A DNA stretch of 64,000 bases from contig JAFCMP010000048.1 in the NCBI GenBank assembly GCA_017506865.1, positions 62,001 to 126,000 on the forward strand. The letters are read 5' to 3'. Positions 34,020 to 44,522 of the stretch are shown here, piece after piece (within the stretch, counting starts at the first letter, position 1; every line of letters starts with the position of its first letter). Made by a program: the position numbers and the translations under genes. The DNA is from Tribonema minus (taxonomy: Eukaryota > Sar > Xanthophyceae > Tribonematales > Tribonemataceae). Under the pieces are notes generated by a model, which saw only the letters and a list, made by a program, of their open reading frames with translations, made no database searches and was not told the origin of the DNA.

Positions 34020-35806
34020 TTGGGGGGAGGTGGCTGCTACGGGGGGGACGCACGACGTCAGCCCTCCCTTTCACGCACCGACAGACGCTTGTTGTAGGAT
34101 GCGGGGGGCGGGTGCGCGGAACGCGCGGCGCCAGCCCTCCCTTTCACGCACCGAAACACGCTTGTCAGGACTTGATTACAGCGGCGCTGCTGCTGTTGGC
34201 GCGGAGCAGCTGCCGCTCAGAAAATTTGGCCCACGGGGCCACGGGCGGCTTGCATAGGCGACGGCGCCGGTTGCTGCTGCTGGTCGCTCTGCTAAATACT
34301 TGCAGAAAGGAGGCGTGAAGAGCCAGACGGCGTGCGGCAAAGGTATCGATCGTGCTGACCGCCAGCAGAGTTCTGGTATAGGCGGCGGCTGTTGACTCGA
34401 AAGGAGTTGAGAGGTGCCAGCGCGTCGGATTGTCGTGCCACCTGACTGTGTAAATAGTTTGTCAAGAGGGGCCTGGTTGTGTGGCCTTTGGTTAGCGTAG
34501 GGGGTACGCCCCTTGTGTGCGGCACTTGTTAGTGCTGCCGTCTCCTTCCCTGTGTTTCGGCCGAGAAAGACAGCTGTAATGCACGCGGTGCGTTTACATG
34601 AGCGTGCGTGAATGGCTGAGTGTCTGCTGCTCTGCCGCTGTTTGTTGATGGGATTAACATGCCGCCATGTCTACTTTCGTATTCGTAGGCGCTACGTATG
34701 TGCCAGAGGCGCGCACTGTCTGAGAGGCAGGGGGATCGACGCTTCAAAGACCGCCCATTTTGATGCAGACAAGTTTGTATACACATGTATACATACACAA
34801 TGCAGAAATGTCACCAACATTGCCTTGATGGGGCATTGCTGTGCAACGGCGAGGCCTCCATGCCCTCGTTTACTGGTCCTCAAGGCTGGTCAACGTGCTC
34901 ATCATGGCAATCCTGTCTGCATTTCGTTTTTTGCTCAAGCAGTGCAGCTTCGTGCAGCAGTGACGAGGCAAATGCACCACGCCGTGCACGCTGAAACTGT
35001 CGTGGCATTCTGAGACATGCCGAAATGCGTTTGCAGGCCAATCTGCTGCAGCATTGAGCAGCTCTGCAGTGGCTGTGCATCATGTTCTTCTGAGAACTGC
35101 AGATGGGCTAGCGCTATCTCGACAAGACACGCAAGCATATGGTTTTGCTGCATGGAGCTGGCAGAGGGGATAGCATAATGCCCCTCGGGCAAGAGCAAGA
35201 GCAGCGCGAGCGGCACGATGCGCAAATCCTCACATCTTGGAGTGTGACATCTTGGAGAGTTGCGGCACCCATTGCATGCTTGTTGTGCATAAGAGCAGCG
35301 GCACACACCAACCAGGTGCTGCACACAGGCAGTGTCTGCACCCTCATAGCAGCTCATGAGCATCGCACAGCACAAGCACAAGCATCTCAAGATTGCAGTA
35401 GACAAAACACGCAAAAATGTAGAGGGTGTAAACGCTGTATTTTTCGCCAAGGCGTTGTGGCGGACCAGCGTCGGGGACGCCGAGCTGTGGTGCTTACGAG
35501 AACCTCCGTGTCTGTGTGTACCTCTAAACGCAGTACAATGTGCGCGTGAGGAAAGACAAGCGCTGCACCACCACCCCAAGGGCTGGCACCACACGCCTAC
35601 TGCCACCGCTTCTAAGGGCCGAAACAACCTCGAACACACTCTCAAGTTACACTACATCGAATGGGCTCCCGCGCGGACCTCAAGAAGTCCACGCGCAGTT
35701 TGGCCAGTGTGTCTAAATATGCATGGTGGCGGCATCGCTATACAAAACTCTAAAAGTCGAGGGCCGTGACCCAGACGATTCCGGCGTGCCTGGACATCGG
35801 TGCACC
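34020..35806. other. Region after NEMP, no gene seen
   Basis: A tandem duplication (GCCCTCCCTTTCACGCACCG at 34062 and again at 34132) lies just beyond the NEMP stop. The rest has mixed composition and no exon I can defend. Confidence 0.45.
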
Positions 35807-35938
35807 TTAGTTGAAGGCGGGGACGAACTTGTCGTTGGCGTCGCACAGCTCCAGTGTCCAGATTGAGGGGCTGTGGTGGAAGACGCCCGCGAAGAAGCCC
35901 TGCTGGTGCTGCTGCTGCTGCTGCTGTTTGCCGGGCAT
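35807..35938 (-). CDS. Small ORF of 43 residues, or last exon of an unknown gene
   Basis: On the minus strand ATG at 35938 opens a 43-residue frame: MPGK, a Gln-rich stretch from CAG repeats, GFFAGVFHHSPSIWTLELCD, and the tail ANDKFVPAFN. The second half reads like real protein, with aromatic and hydrophobic residues well spaced and the DFVPAFN-like end typical of short peripheral proteins. An in-frame extension upstream (to 36088) looks non-coding. I do not recognise the family. It could be a complete small gene or the terminal exon of a longer one. Confidence 0.35.
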   Translation of the reverse strand: MPGKQQQQQQHQQGFFAGVFHHSPSIWTLELCDANDKFVPAFN

Positions 35939-36777
35939 GGTGATGTTGGGGGTGTACAGTAGTCTGTCGCTTGGTGTTGCTGTGGTAGCTGTGCTGGTGT
36001 TGTGATCTGTGTTGAGTGCTCCTTGCTGCGTGCGTGTGTGAGCAGTTTCGCCTGGCCGCTTGCTCTGTGTGGCTGCGGACAAAGGCAATTACTACGGCAG
36101 TTACTGGACGGTTTCGGGATATTGAAAATCCCGTTCGGAGACTCTAGAGTCGGAGATTGTGTGTTCGGTGTTTTTGTTTTCCTACTACACACTGTGCCGA
36201 CGTCCGTAGGCAAGTTTGTTCATCACGCACATCAGATTCATTCCTAACGCAATGTCAGCTTGTTCACAAATATCAGTAGCACGTGTACACTCCCTAATCG
36301 TTACCTTCTTGAAAGCTGTACCATAACCTCCCAACCCTACTTGGTAAGTAAATCAAAGCGCACCAGCCCATCACCAGTCTGTGCATCATGCTTGAGAATG
36401 TTGTCAGACAAGCAACAGGGGCTAGATAATGCTGCAGAACATTAACTGTCACAAGGAAGTACAGGGGTCTTTGTACACCAACAGCAGTGGCCACAACATT
36501 GCATGCCCGGGGTGGCAGGTGCATGCGGAAAATGCTGGGGTGATGCTTATTGGACGTACATGCACGAATGCCATGAGCAGCACTCCGTGTCTCAACGGCA
36601 CCAGGCAAGCCGTGACATGGACACGATTGCAGCGCTCTCGCACAAGATGCACACTGTTGATGCCCTAGCTCCATGCGACACAGCAGCACACAAAGACTCA
36701 CGCAGCATCCCACGGTGGCATCATCAAGTAACATTGTTGTAATAAACTTGAAGTACCCTCGAAGGGCAGCGCTCAGC
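35939..36777. other. Intergenic stretch, nothing recognised
   Basis: Composition is close to 50 percent GC with no convincing exon on either strand and no repeat noticed. Confidence 0.4.
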
Positions 36778-38754
36778 TTACGCCGGCGGCATGCCGAAGA
36801 ACTTTCTCGCATTGCGCGTGGAGTGCGCAGCGACGTCTAGTGCGGACACGCCCATGGCATCCGCCACTGCCTGCACCACAAGCGGCAGCGCCGACGGCAC
36901 ATTGGGGTACTGCCGCTTGGGCTGCGAGTGCCCCTTGCGGCAGCCGGGGAAGCCCAGATACGGCTGCAGCGGCGGGCGGGCGGGGGGGGGGGGGGATACG
37001 AGCCCAGTGTACTCAGTATCGCATGAGCTAGTAGCTGAGACGCTGTTGCAAGAGATGACCTGAAGCGCCATATAACGAGCAACTTAAGTTGCACAGCACC
37101 TGCAAATGAGAGAGCATTAGAGTAAGATGCGTCACAGATCTTGTGCACCCAATGCGCTGGCCATCAGAGCCCCATTGAGCTGTGCTGCAGCGAGCTACAG
37201 ATGTAACTTGCACCTTGGTGGCTGTGCTCAACGGCTGCAAACGCGCACAAGCTGAAGACAGGAAAACCTAACCACATTGCCAGCTTCAAGAAGCTACAGT
37301 CTTTCAAAGTGCAAAGGGCTTACCGCGTCGGTCTCCACCATGAGGCGATCAAGCGGCACCTGCTGCAGGCAGCCGCGCAGCACGTTGCCGTGCGGCTTCT
37401 TCAGCAGGAAGCCTGTTACACCTATGTAGAACCCCATCTGCACGTGGCGGGGGGAGCAGAGGGACACGCGTGCAGCGCATGATGCGGGGCGCAGGCATGG
37501 GGTATGTATGGATGAACCCACGATCTTTTTGATTCGTTTTTCATTCATGACCGCTCGCAACGGGGAGCTGCTATTGGTTGCTGTCAGCGCTCGGCCGTTC
37601 CCTTTCTTGTGTGTCACACACTTCTTGCAATTGGTAGCCTGAACACTGAGGCTGCTGCTTGCATCGCACGCATGGGCTGAGTTCATCGCTTGTCATGACC
37701 ATTATGCAAGTGCCTGCACATAAGTTGTGGCTGAGCGAGAAAGCATGGAAACTGAGGAGGCGGTCCTGGTCGTGTTTCGTAGCAGCGCTCGCTGTGCCGT
37801 AGCAGCAACAAGGGGAGCAAAACAATGTTGGCAGCACACCACCATCCTCTGCTCTAGTGTCACATTGCAACGGCTACAGGGCATTGTATGCAGGACGGTG
37901 GGGGTGATCTTCAAAGCAGCGTCTTCGATGGCTCCGAAATAGGCGGCTTCGATGCAGACACACACAGCATCAGTAGCTCTGACGGCTCCCCAGCCTGCAG
38001 TTTCATATGAGGATGCAGATGGCCCAGGTGCGCTCCACGACATGGCTTCTGCAGCACATGCACACACCTGTAGATACACGGACAGCTCCGACCCAGTGCC
38101 AGTGAAGCAGTGCACCAGGCAGGGCGGCAGTCCCGGCGGCGCCGCATTCGCCGCGCGCAGCACGTCCGTGAACGGCCTGGAAGCCAGGCGCTCGTGCAGG
38201 AAGAGCGGCTTGCGCGTCTCCACTGCCAGCTGCACCTGCCGCTCGAAGAAGGGCAGTTGAAGTTCCGGCTCGGGAAAGCCCTCGGAGAAGTCCAGGCCGC
38301 ACTCCCCTACACACGTGAACAGGGGATCCGCCAGCAGCTCCGCGAGTGTTGACATGGCGGGCTCCAGCTCTCCGCAGTCCTTGACGCAGTAGGGGTGTAT
38401 GCCAGCTGTTGGGTAGAGAATGCCTGGGTATTTGCGTGCTAGGTCCAGGGCTGCTTTGGAATCCGCCAGATCGCTGCCGGGCACGACCATCTGCCGCACG
38501 CCGACGTCCCTGGCCATGTCTATATGGACTGCTGCATCTGCGGCGAGCGCCTCGTGGCACAGATTCGCATCGACATCCACTAGCGGCGGGCCGGCAGCGC
38601 ATGTCGTGCTACTACTTGATCTGCTTGATTGTGCAGCAGCCGATGGGTGTGGTGAGGGAGCGCCTGCAGGCAAAAAAGCCAGGCAGCTTCTCGCTGCAGT
38701 GTGATGCTCTTGACCGCTAAGCTCCTGCATGCTATACGCTGTGCACCTCTCCAA
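36778..38754 (-). CDS. TatD-family metal-dependent deoxyribonuclease
   Basis: Three exons, 38754-38068, 37437-37324 and 36963-36778, about 328 residues, all phase 0. After a 58-residue Ser/Ala-rich leader the TatD fold begins with VDVDANLCHEAL (cf. FDIGVNL in bacterial TatD). Further motifs in order: TAGIHPYCVKD, GECGLDFSEGFPEPELQ with the metal-binding Glu, FFERQVQLAVETRKPLFLH with its His, LVHCFTGTGSEL with the second His, GFYIGVTGFLL, VETDAPYL with the Asp, and a tail NARKFFG. The first His pair of amidohydrolases is replaced by AN, as is usual for the TatD/TATDN1 branch. The enzyme is a 3'-5' DNase tied to DNA repair and degradation. The leader may be an organelle presequence. It is head-to-head with COQ10. 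Confidence 0.9.
37530..37558. repeat. 28-bp dispersed motif, copy 1 (TatD intron)
   Basis: ACGATCTTTTTGATTCGTTT then TTCATTCA inside TatD intron 1. The same string with one change lies at 47225-47252 in an intron of the LRRC46-like gene, in the same orientation relative to that gene. Confidence 0.85.
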
Positions 38755-38848
38755 CTTTCCAACCCCTCAAGTTCAAGTGAGAGTTCAAGACAAAGGTGAA
38801 GTTCGGGCTGTGTGTGTACACATGTGCACGTGAGACGGGCGTTCTGCA
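38755..38848. promoter_or_regulatory. 94-bp shared promoter of TatD and COQ10
   Basis: The start codons of the two diverging genes are 94 bases apart. The stretch contains CAAGTTCAAGTGAGAGTTCA and no TATA box. Confidence 0.55.
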
Positions 38849-39807
38849 ATGATTGCTTGTCGGCGACATCATGTGCTGAGGAGCAGCGGCGCTGGTGCTG
38901 TGATCGCCGAGTGGTGGCTGCAGCGCGCCAGTGGCAGCAGCAGCCACCGCAGCTTGCACAGACAACAGAAGCGCTCATTCTTTGGCGGCATCAGGTGTGC
39001 ACCAACAGCCTTGTGGCAAGTCGCACGTTGTCGTTTCGTCCAATCTTCTGCTGTAAATGTTTGCAATGCATGCAGATGCGCACCAGTCATGTGTGTATTG
39101 GTTAATCAGGCAATTCAGCTCGTGCTCACAGTCTGAGTTGCCTGTCATTCTGCACACACAGGAGTCGCCGCAAGGAGTACCACGAGAGGAAGCTGGTGCG
39201 CTTCACGCCGCAGCAGGTCTACTCGGTGGTCAGCGACGTCGCCAACTACAAAAAGTTCGTCCCCTTCTGTGTCGACAGCCGCATCCTGAGGCAGGTGGGC
39301 CCCGGGTCCACGACGGTGGACGCGGAGCTCGCCGTCGGCTTCAAGGTCTTCACGGAGAAGTACACAAGCAGGGTCACTCTCAAACCTCCCAGCGTCGTCG
39401 CCGCGCGTGCAGTCGACAGCCGCATCTTCAGCGAGCTGTCTTCCACCTGGAGCTTCAAGCCGGGCCCCCGAGACGGCACCACGTACCTGTCCTTCGACGT
39501 CGAGTTCGAGGTCAAGAACCCCATCGCGGCGACCGCCGTCAACGCGTTCTTCGAGGACGTCACGCAGCAGCAGGTGAAGGCATTCGAGCGGCGGTGCAAG
39601 CAGCTGTACGGAGAGTCGAACAGAGAGAGCGAAGCTGCGGTGCTGGCGGCGCGCACGAGGGAGGGCGGAGCGGTGCCCGTCGCGGGTGACGCTTTCGTCG
39701 CAGCGACGGCGGTCGACGGCGGCGACGCTGACGAGGAGAAGCGGCGGCAGGAGGGCGAGTTGAAGTTTGAGGTGAGGTTGCATGGGAGGCATCAACTTGG
39801 TCACTGA
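38849..39807 (+). CDS. COQ10: Coenzyme Q-binding protein COQ10, mitochondrial (START-like domain)
   Basis: Two exons, 38849-38994 and 39162-39807, about 263 residues. Exon 1 is a mitochondrial presequence: Met, Ile, then Arg/Ser-rich (MIACRRHHVLRSSGAGAVIA) ending QKRSFFGGI, the RSFF block found just before the domain in other COQ10 proteins. Exon 2 opens RRKEYHERKLVRFTPQQVYS and continues VVSDVANYKKFVPFC, then FEVKNPIAATAVNAFF and a final amphipathic helix, all characteristic of the family. COQ10 binds ubiquinone in a START-like cavity and is needed for efficient respiration and Q biosynthesis. The C-terminal 50 residues after KQLYGES are unusual and acidic (DGGDADEEKRRQEGE); a GTGAGG donor at 39773 could instead lead to another exon, so the tail is less certain. 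Confidence 0.9.
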
Positions 39808-40208
39808 GCTGCACTGGTTGAGAGAGACAGAGTGGTTTCGCCGGCGCTGTCACGACTCACGACTCGCGTCAGTGCAGACAGGCATCACATCGCGCCGCGC
39901 GCGTGAGCGGCGTGAAGCGCGCGCCGCAATTGCCACACGGTAATGCGTTTCAGCAACCAAGTTGCAGTGCGTAACTCAAACTTCTGAGTAGATGCCAGCA
40001 GCTCTACCAGACACAAGCCCTTGCATGCCCATCAACTCGCACAGCGAGTGTGTGGCGACCATGTCATGTCCCGCTCCAGCAGCACGTATGTACATACCCT
40101 CCTCATGCCGCTGCCATCAACGTCGCAACAACTTGTCATCTGCTCAAAACCGCAGCCTTGCAGAACGCAGGATGACTGGCGCAGGGGATTGTGTTGCTGC
40201 ATCTCGCA

Positions 40209-40669
40209 TCAACACCCCCCCACCATGCCACGTCGCAGCGTGTGCAACTGCGCCTGCGCCACAATTGTCACACCCCGCAATACCTGCGGCTGCGCACTGT
40301 CTGCAGCATCATAATGTAGAAGTACACTGAAGTACGATATGTTGGCACCCACCATTGCCTCACAGGCAGCGCGTTCAAGCGCTTCAGGAACATCGCACAG
40401 CGCCGCAAGTGCGCGTCTCTGCGCACTACCGCCTGTGTGTCGCGCCGCCGCGCACACTGCGCCGTATCGTCCGTCAGCAGCTGTGTGACCCGGCACATGA
40501 GAACCCTTGGTCACGAATGCCGCAAATAGCAGCAATGGCACGCTGTCTGCACATTGTGCCACCAGCGCAATAAATTCATACCTCCCTGCGCACACGGCGC
40601 GCTCGTCGCCTGCGCCTCCATTTCAAACGTGTTGTAGACCCACATGTCGTTCACATGGACAGCATTCAT
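40209..40669 (-). CDS. Possible small unidentified minus-strand gene
   Basis: Two minus-strand pieces look like coding. From an ATG at about 40669 the frame reads MNAVHVNDMWVYNTFEMEAQ and ends at a GTATG donor-like site near 40580. After a CACACAG acceptor near 40485 a second piece reads LLTDDTAQCARRRDTQ and later AMFLKRLNALP before GTGAGG, although the simplest phase match selects another frame. Farther down, near 40105-40130, DVDGSGMRR precedes a GTATGT. I cannot join these with confidence and recognise no family. Confidence 0.25.
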
Positions 40670-40800
40670 CTTCGCCACGTGCGCTACCCATCACGCGTCG
40701 CGTCACAGCCCCCACATACTTCAACTTGAAGCAAACCTCAAAACTCAACACATGGTCGTGACACATCTTCATGACACATCTACACACTGCGTCGCGACAG

Positions 40801-43800
40801 GTTTGCGACGTGGCGGCGGTGCGCTCCGACCTCGCCGCGCTGCGCCGCGTCGTCATGCGCTGCAGCAGGCACGAGCCCCCCCCCGCGCCCCCCCCCGCGC
40901 CCGCCGCCCCCTACCCCACCCCCGTCCCCGCCGCCGCCGCCGCGGCCGTCGCGGCGCAGCGCGCGCATGCGGACGCTGCCGCAGGCGCGCCGCTGCAGAT
41001 GGGGCTGTCATCGCTGGGCCTGGAGGAGTTCATGGCGGCGTGCCGCGAGCTCGGGCGCGGGCAGGGGATGCGCGGGTTCCGCCTGCTGTGCGCCGATGCG
41101 CCGCTCGCGCAGGCCGTGCACAGCAGCCTCGTGTACCTGGTGCGGACGCGGCGCGCGGAGCTCGCGGCGCGGCGCGGCGGCAGCGGCGGCGGCGGCGGCG
41201 GGGGCGGCGGCGGCGGTAGCGGTGGCGGCGCGCGGGAGAAGCCGCTGGTGAGGGGGGCCCGCGCGAGCGCGCGCGCTGCACGCCGCTCATAACGATGCAT
41301 CTCATGCTGTGTTTTAAGACGCGTCTGCATTGTATGCGTCGTTTTCCTGGGGCATGTCGGGAAGCCGCCGGTGAGGGGGCAGCGCGCGTCATGCCGGGTG
41401 CGTGCGTGCATTGTACTTCGAAGTATTGTATGCCATGGAGTGCATGTATCTGCAGCTGCGCTGTCTCGTATATGTTGTGAATGGGTGTGTATCTGTCGAA
41501 CACGGAACTGTATTCCCCTGCCCAGGCGTCCATGGCGTTGGACTCATTCTGCGTTAACTGATACAGAGGAGCCTACACATTGGCCCTTGCGCTAAGCCTA
41601 TTACTTGTGGAAGGGTGGCGGTCCGCAGGACCGTCTAGCCCAGGCCCTGATCCTAACCCTAACCCTAACTAATACCTGCTGCAGGATGATGCTCAGCAGG
41701 ATCGGCTGGCGCTGGAGGACTTCATTGTGAGCCTGTACATGGTCGTGCAAGCCTCGCCGGAGGACAGGTGATAATATGCAGCATTTGCACAAGGCCCAGC
41801 GTCCACTTGCGGATGCTCGAGCAGTATGCATGTACGTAGTGCTGACACATTGCCCAGTCCCAGGACCACTTCGCCCCAGTGATTTCAAGAGCGGGGTGCT
41901 TTCGTGCTAGCGTGTGCATGGCTGTCCAGAGTTTTCCGGATGCAAGACAGGTGTTGGCCAACTTTGCGCATGGCACTCATCACCCTTTCTCGCATTGCAT
42001 TTTGGCACGAGTCAGTTAATGACTCCTCAAGCTTCTTTGCTGATAAGCGCACCACTGCACGAGAGTTCCCATTGTGGAGCTGCTTGCGTGTCTGAGATCA
42101 GCTCATTAGGTCAGTATGCACACTTGCAGAGCACAGTGGCGGCACATGCTACAATGCATATGTACACACATGAACAAAGTGCGTGGACACATGCACACGT
42201 ACCCACAGTGCCATACATTAACCGACGGTGGCTGTCACTGCACTCAGGTCCCGCTACATGTTCTACGCCATGGACACGGACGGCGACCGCGCCATTAGGT
42301 ATGTATGTACTTCACAGTATGTATTGTATGCGCTACCAGTCAAGTGCACGGTTCAAGTGTTCACTGTTCACGTGTGTACTGTACTGCCCATCTCACGTGT
42401 ACATGTACATACATGTCCACTCGTGTGCTGCGCAGCGACCAGCACGTTGTCGTGCCTGCTGGCTCGGTCCCCCCTTGCCAAATGCAGTGCGCATATGACT
42501 GTTGCCGTGAGAAGCCTGGCATCTACACGCCATCATGTTAGTTGCGTGGTGTAAAACAACAGCAGCTCAAAGTATGATATTCATATCAAAGTACACCTAG
42601 GTCCTTGGCGTATTCGTGCAGAGCAATACGGACCCACCTGTGCCTGGCGTGCATTGCCGCCGCCGCCGCTGCAGTCGTGCTGCGAGCTGCAACAGGCGCT
42701 GAAGGCGCATAATTATGAGCCTTGCTGACACTCACTTGAGCACTCTCACCACTGGATGCATTTCGCTACTGTATCAAGGAGCATGATAGGCACATGGCTC
42801 TAGCACGACAATCGCAACTGCTCAGGTCGCATGCATCTGACACCGCTGCCGGTCTCCGCAAGCGCGACAACAGCGACGGCTCACATTGCATGCATCCGCC
42901 GCCGCAAGTACGGCAACAGCGACGGCTCACTTGCATGCATCTGCCGCCATCGCCGCAAGCACGACGATCGCAACTGCTCACGTTGCATGCATCTGCCGCC
43001 GCCGCCGCAGCCGCGAGGAGCTGCAGCGCGCGCTGGAGCTGCACATGCTCAGCGTCTCGCGCGTCATACCTACCCTATTGCGGCACTACCTGCTGCACGG
43101 GGGGCCGGCCACGAACGGCGACGGGCACGGGGATGGGGGGGGCGCGGGGGGGGGAGGGGAGGGGCAGGGGGGGGAGAGGCAGGGGGCTCTGGAGGGGCTG
43201 AGCCCTGAGGAGGTTGATGTGGTGCTGGCCAAGAGCGAGCAGGTGGTGCAGCGGCTGCTCAACGAGATTGTGGCGGAGATACCGTCCGCGGTGGACCAGG
43301 TGCGGCCTGACAGTTATCAACACTTGTCAACAGTATTGAAATGGTATGAGTGAAACCATCTGCCTGAATTGGATTGGTCTCGCCGCAGCTCTGCATCAGG
43401 CGATGTGATGCAGTGACGCAGACGGATCCAATCACTGTCTGTATGGACACACATTCAGCAGTCTTGGGCATGTGGTGCTTGGACAATTCTAGTCACGAGG
43501 CGTCAGACACTTCCGTATCGGGAGGGCTGGGTGAAGCAGCGGCTGTGCCAGCGCGCCCATGCAACCTTCACCTTAATCGAGGGAGCGTATAGTAACTGCC
43601 CGTGAGCTGTGGCTCAAGCCAGTCAGTGCGATCAGTGATATAGTCGCAACATCAACTTCAACTGTAGAGCTTCAACCTGGCTGACAGGGGCGCGTGTTTG
43701 CATCTGCCCCTGTGCTTTGGCTCACGCAAACCAGTGCGGTCCTTGATAACCGCATCTTACGGAGGCAGAGTGACCTGCTGTGTGTCGAGGTGGCATTACC

Positions 43801-44522
43801 ACACACAGCTGCGCAGGGACCGCTCATCGCTTCAACGCATCCCGGCCTCACCGCCAGTGCTCAACGACCGCGCACACGTGCTCATCCGCCGCGCCCTGCG
43901 CTCTCATGTTCAAGTTCAAGTTGAAGTGTGCGCACGCAATCCCCTCATCTCTCCTGATTACCGCCACAACGCTTGCATCTGTGCATGCAAACAACTGCTA
44001 GCGCAGGTGTTCGGACAGGTCGCGGCGGACCGGCGCGGCGGCATCGCGCCCAGCTCCCATGTTTAACTTCAAGTTGAAGCGTGCGCATGCAAATCTTCCG
44101 CAACCCCGATGTCCGCCACGACGCCTGCGTGCATGCATGCACGCACGCACGCGTGCAGGTGTTCGGACAGGTCGCGGCGGACCGGCGCGGCGGCATTGCG
44201 GAGGCGGAGTGGGAGAGAGCGTGGCACGACTACCGCGCTTGCGCTCTCATGTTAAGTTCAACTTGAAGTTTGTTCACAAATCCCTCGCAGCCCCGATGAC
44301 CACCACAACGCCTGCGTGTATGCGTGCTCGCACTTGCGCGTGCAGGTGTTCGGGCAGGTCGCGGCGGACCGGCGCGGCGGCATCGCGGAGGCGGAGTGGG
44401 AGAGCGCGTGGCACGACTACCCGGAGCTGCTGGACATGATGAGCATACGCGGGATGAGCAAGATCGCGCTGTTCGCCACGGAGCTGGCGGGCGCGGGCAA
44501 CGGCGGCAGCGAGCAGCAGTAG
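40801..44522 (+). CDS. EF-hand calcium-binding protein (5' end not found)
   Basis: Five exons in consistent phase: 40801-41247, 41685-41767, 42248-42298, 43011-43299, 44346-44522, about 350 residues. Exon 1 begins at an acceptor, so an upstream exon is missing. It carries a Pro/Ala-rich then Gly-rich spacer around MGLSSLGLEEFMAACRELG. Exons 2-4 join to give EDFIVSLYMVVQASPEDRSR then YMFYAMDTDGDRAISREELQ, a canonical EF-hand loop D-x-D-x-D-x-x-I-S-x-x-E. Exon 4 continues with long helices (LSPEEVDVVLAKSEQVVQRL). Exon 5 (FGQVAADRRGGIAEAEWESA) resembles a second EF hand without the Ca ligands. The overall layout recalls calcineurin-B/NCS-like two-lobe sensors, but I cannot name the subfamily. 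Confidence 0.75.
41346..41395 (+). repeat. Donor-edge copy after EF-hand exon 1
   Basis: GAGAAGCCGCTG and donor GTGAGGGGGG at 41236-41257 recur at 41358-41375 as GGGAAGCCGCCG GTGAGGGGGC, followed in both by GCGCGCG. The donor is intact in the copy. Confidence 0.8.
42865..43010 (+). repeat. Tandem repeat ending at the acceptor of EF-hand exon 4
   Basis: Three units of 50-65 bases share GCAACAGCGACGGCTCAC, TTGCATGCATC and GCCGCCGC..GCAAG. The last ends in the true acceptor GCCGCCGCCGCAG; the earlier two end in CGCAAG at the equivalent place, i.e. acceptors that have lost their AG/exon link or never had it. Confidence 0.85.
43998..44270 (+). repeat. Two partial upstream copies of the last EF-hand exon
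   Basis: GCAG then GTGTTCGGACAGGTCGCGGC occurs at 43998-44047 and 44149-44240 before the real exon at 44346. The first copy matches about 45 bases, the second about 85 bases of the exon, both with intact acceptors. Each is followed by CTCATGTTTAACTTCAAGTT or CTCATGTTAAGTTCAACTT. Both frames are open after the acceptor and stop soon, giving possible alternative C-termini (IAPSSHV and WHDYRACALMLSST). Confidence 0.93.

Noticed and set aside
42865-43010. Extra EF-hand exons
   Set aside because: The units resemble each other and end in degenerate acceptor-like sites, but none encodes an EF loop or keeps phase.
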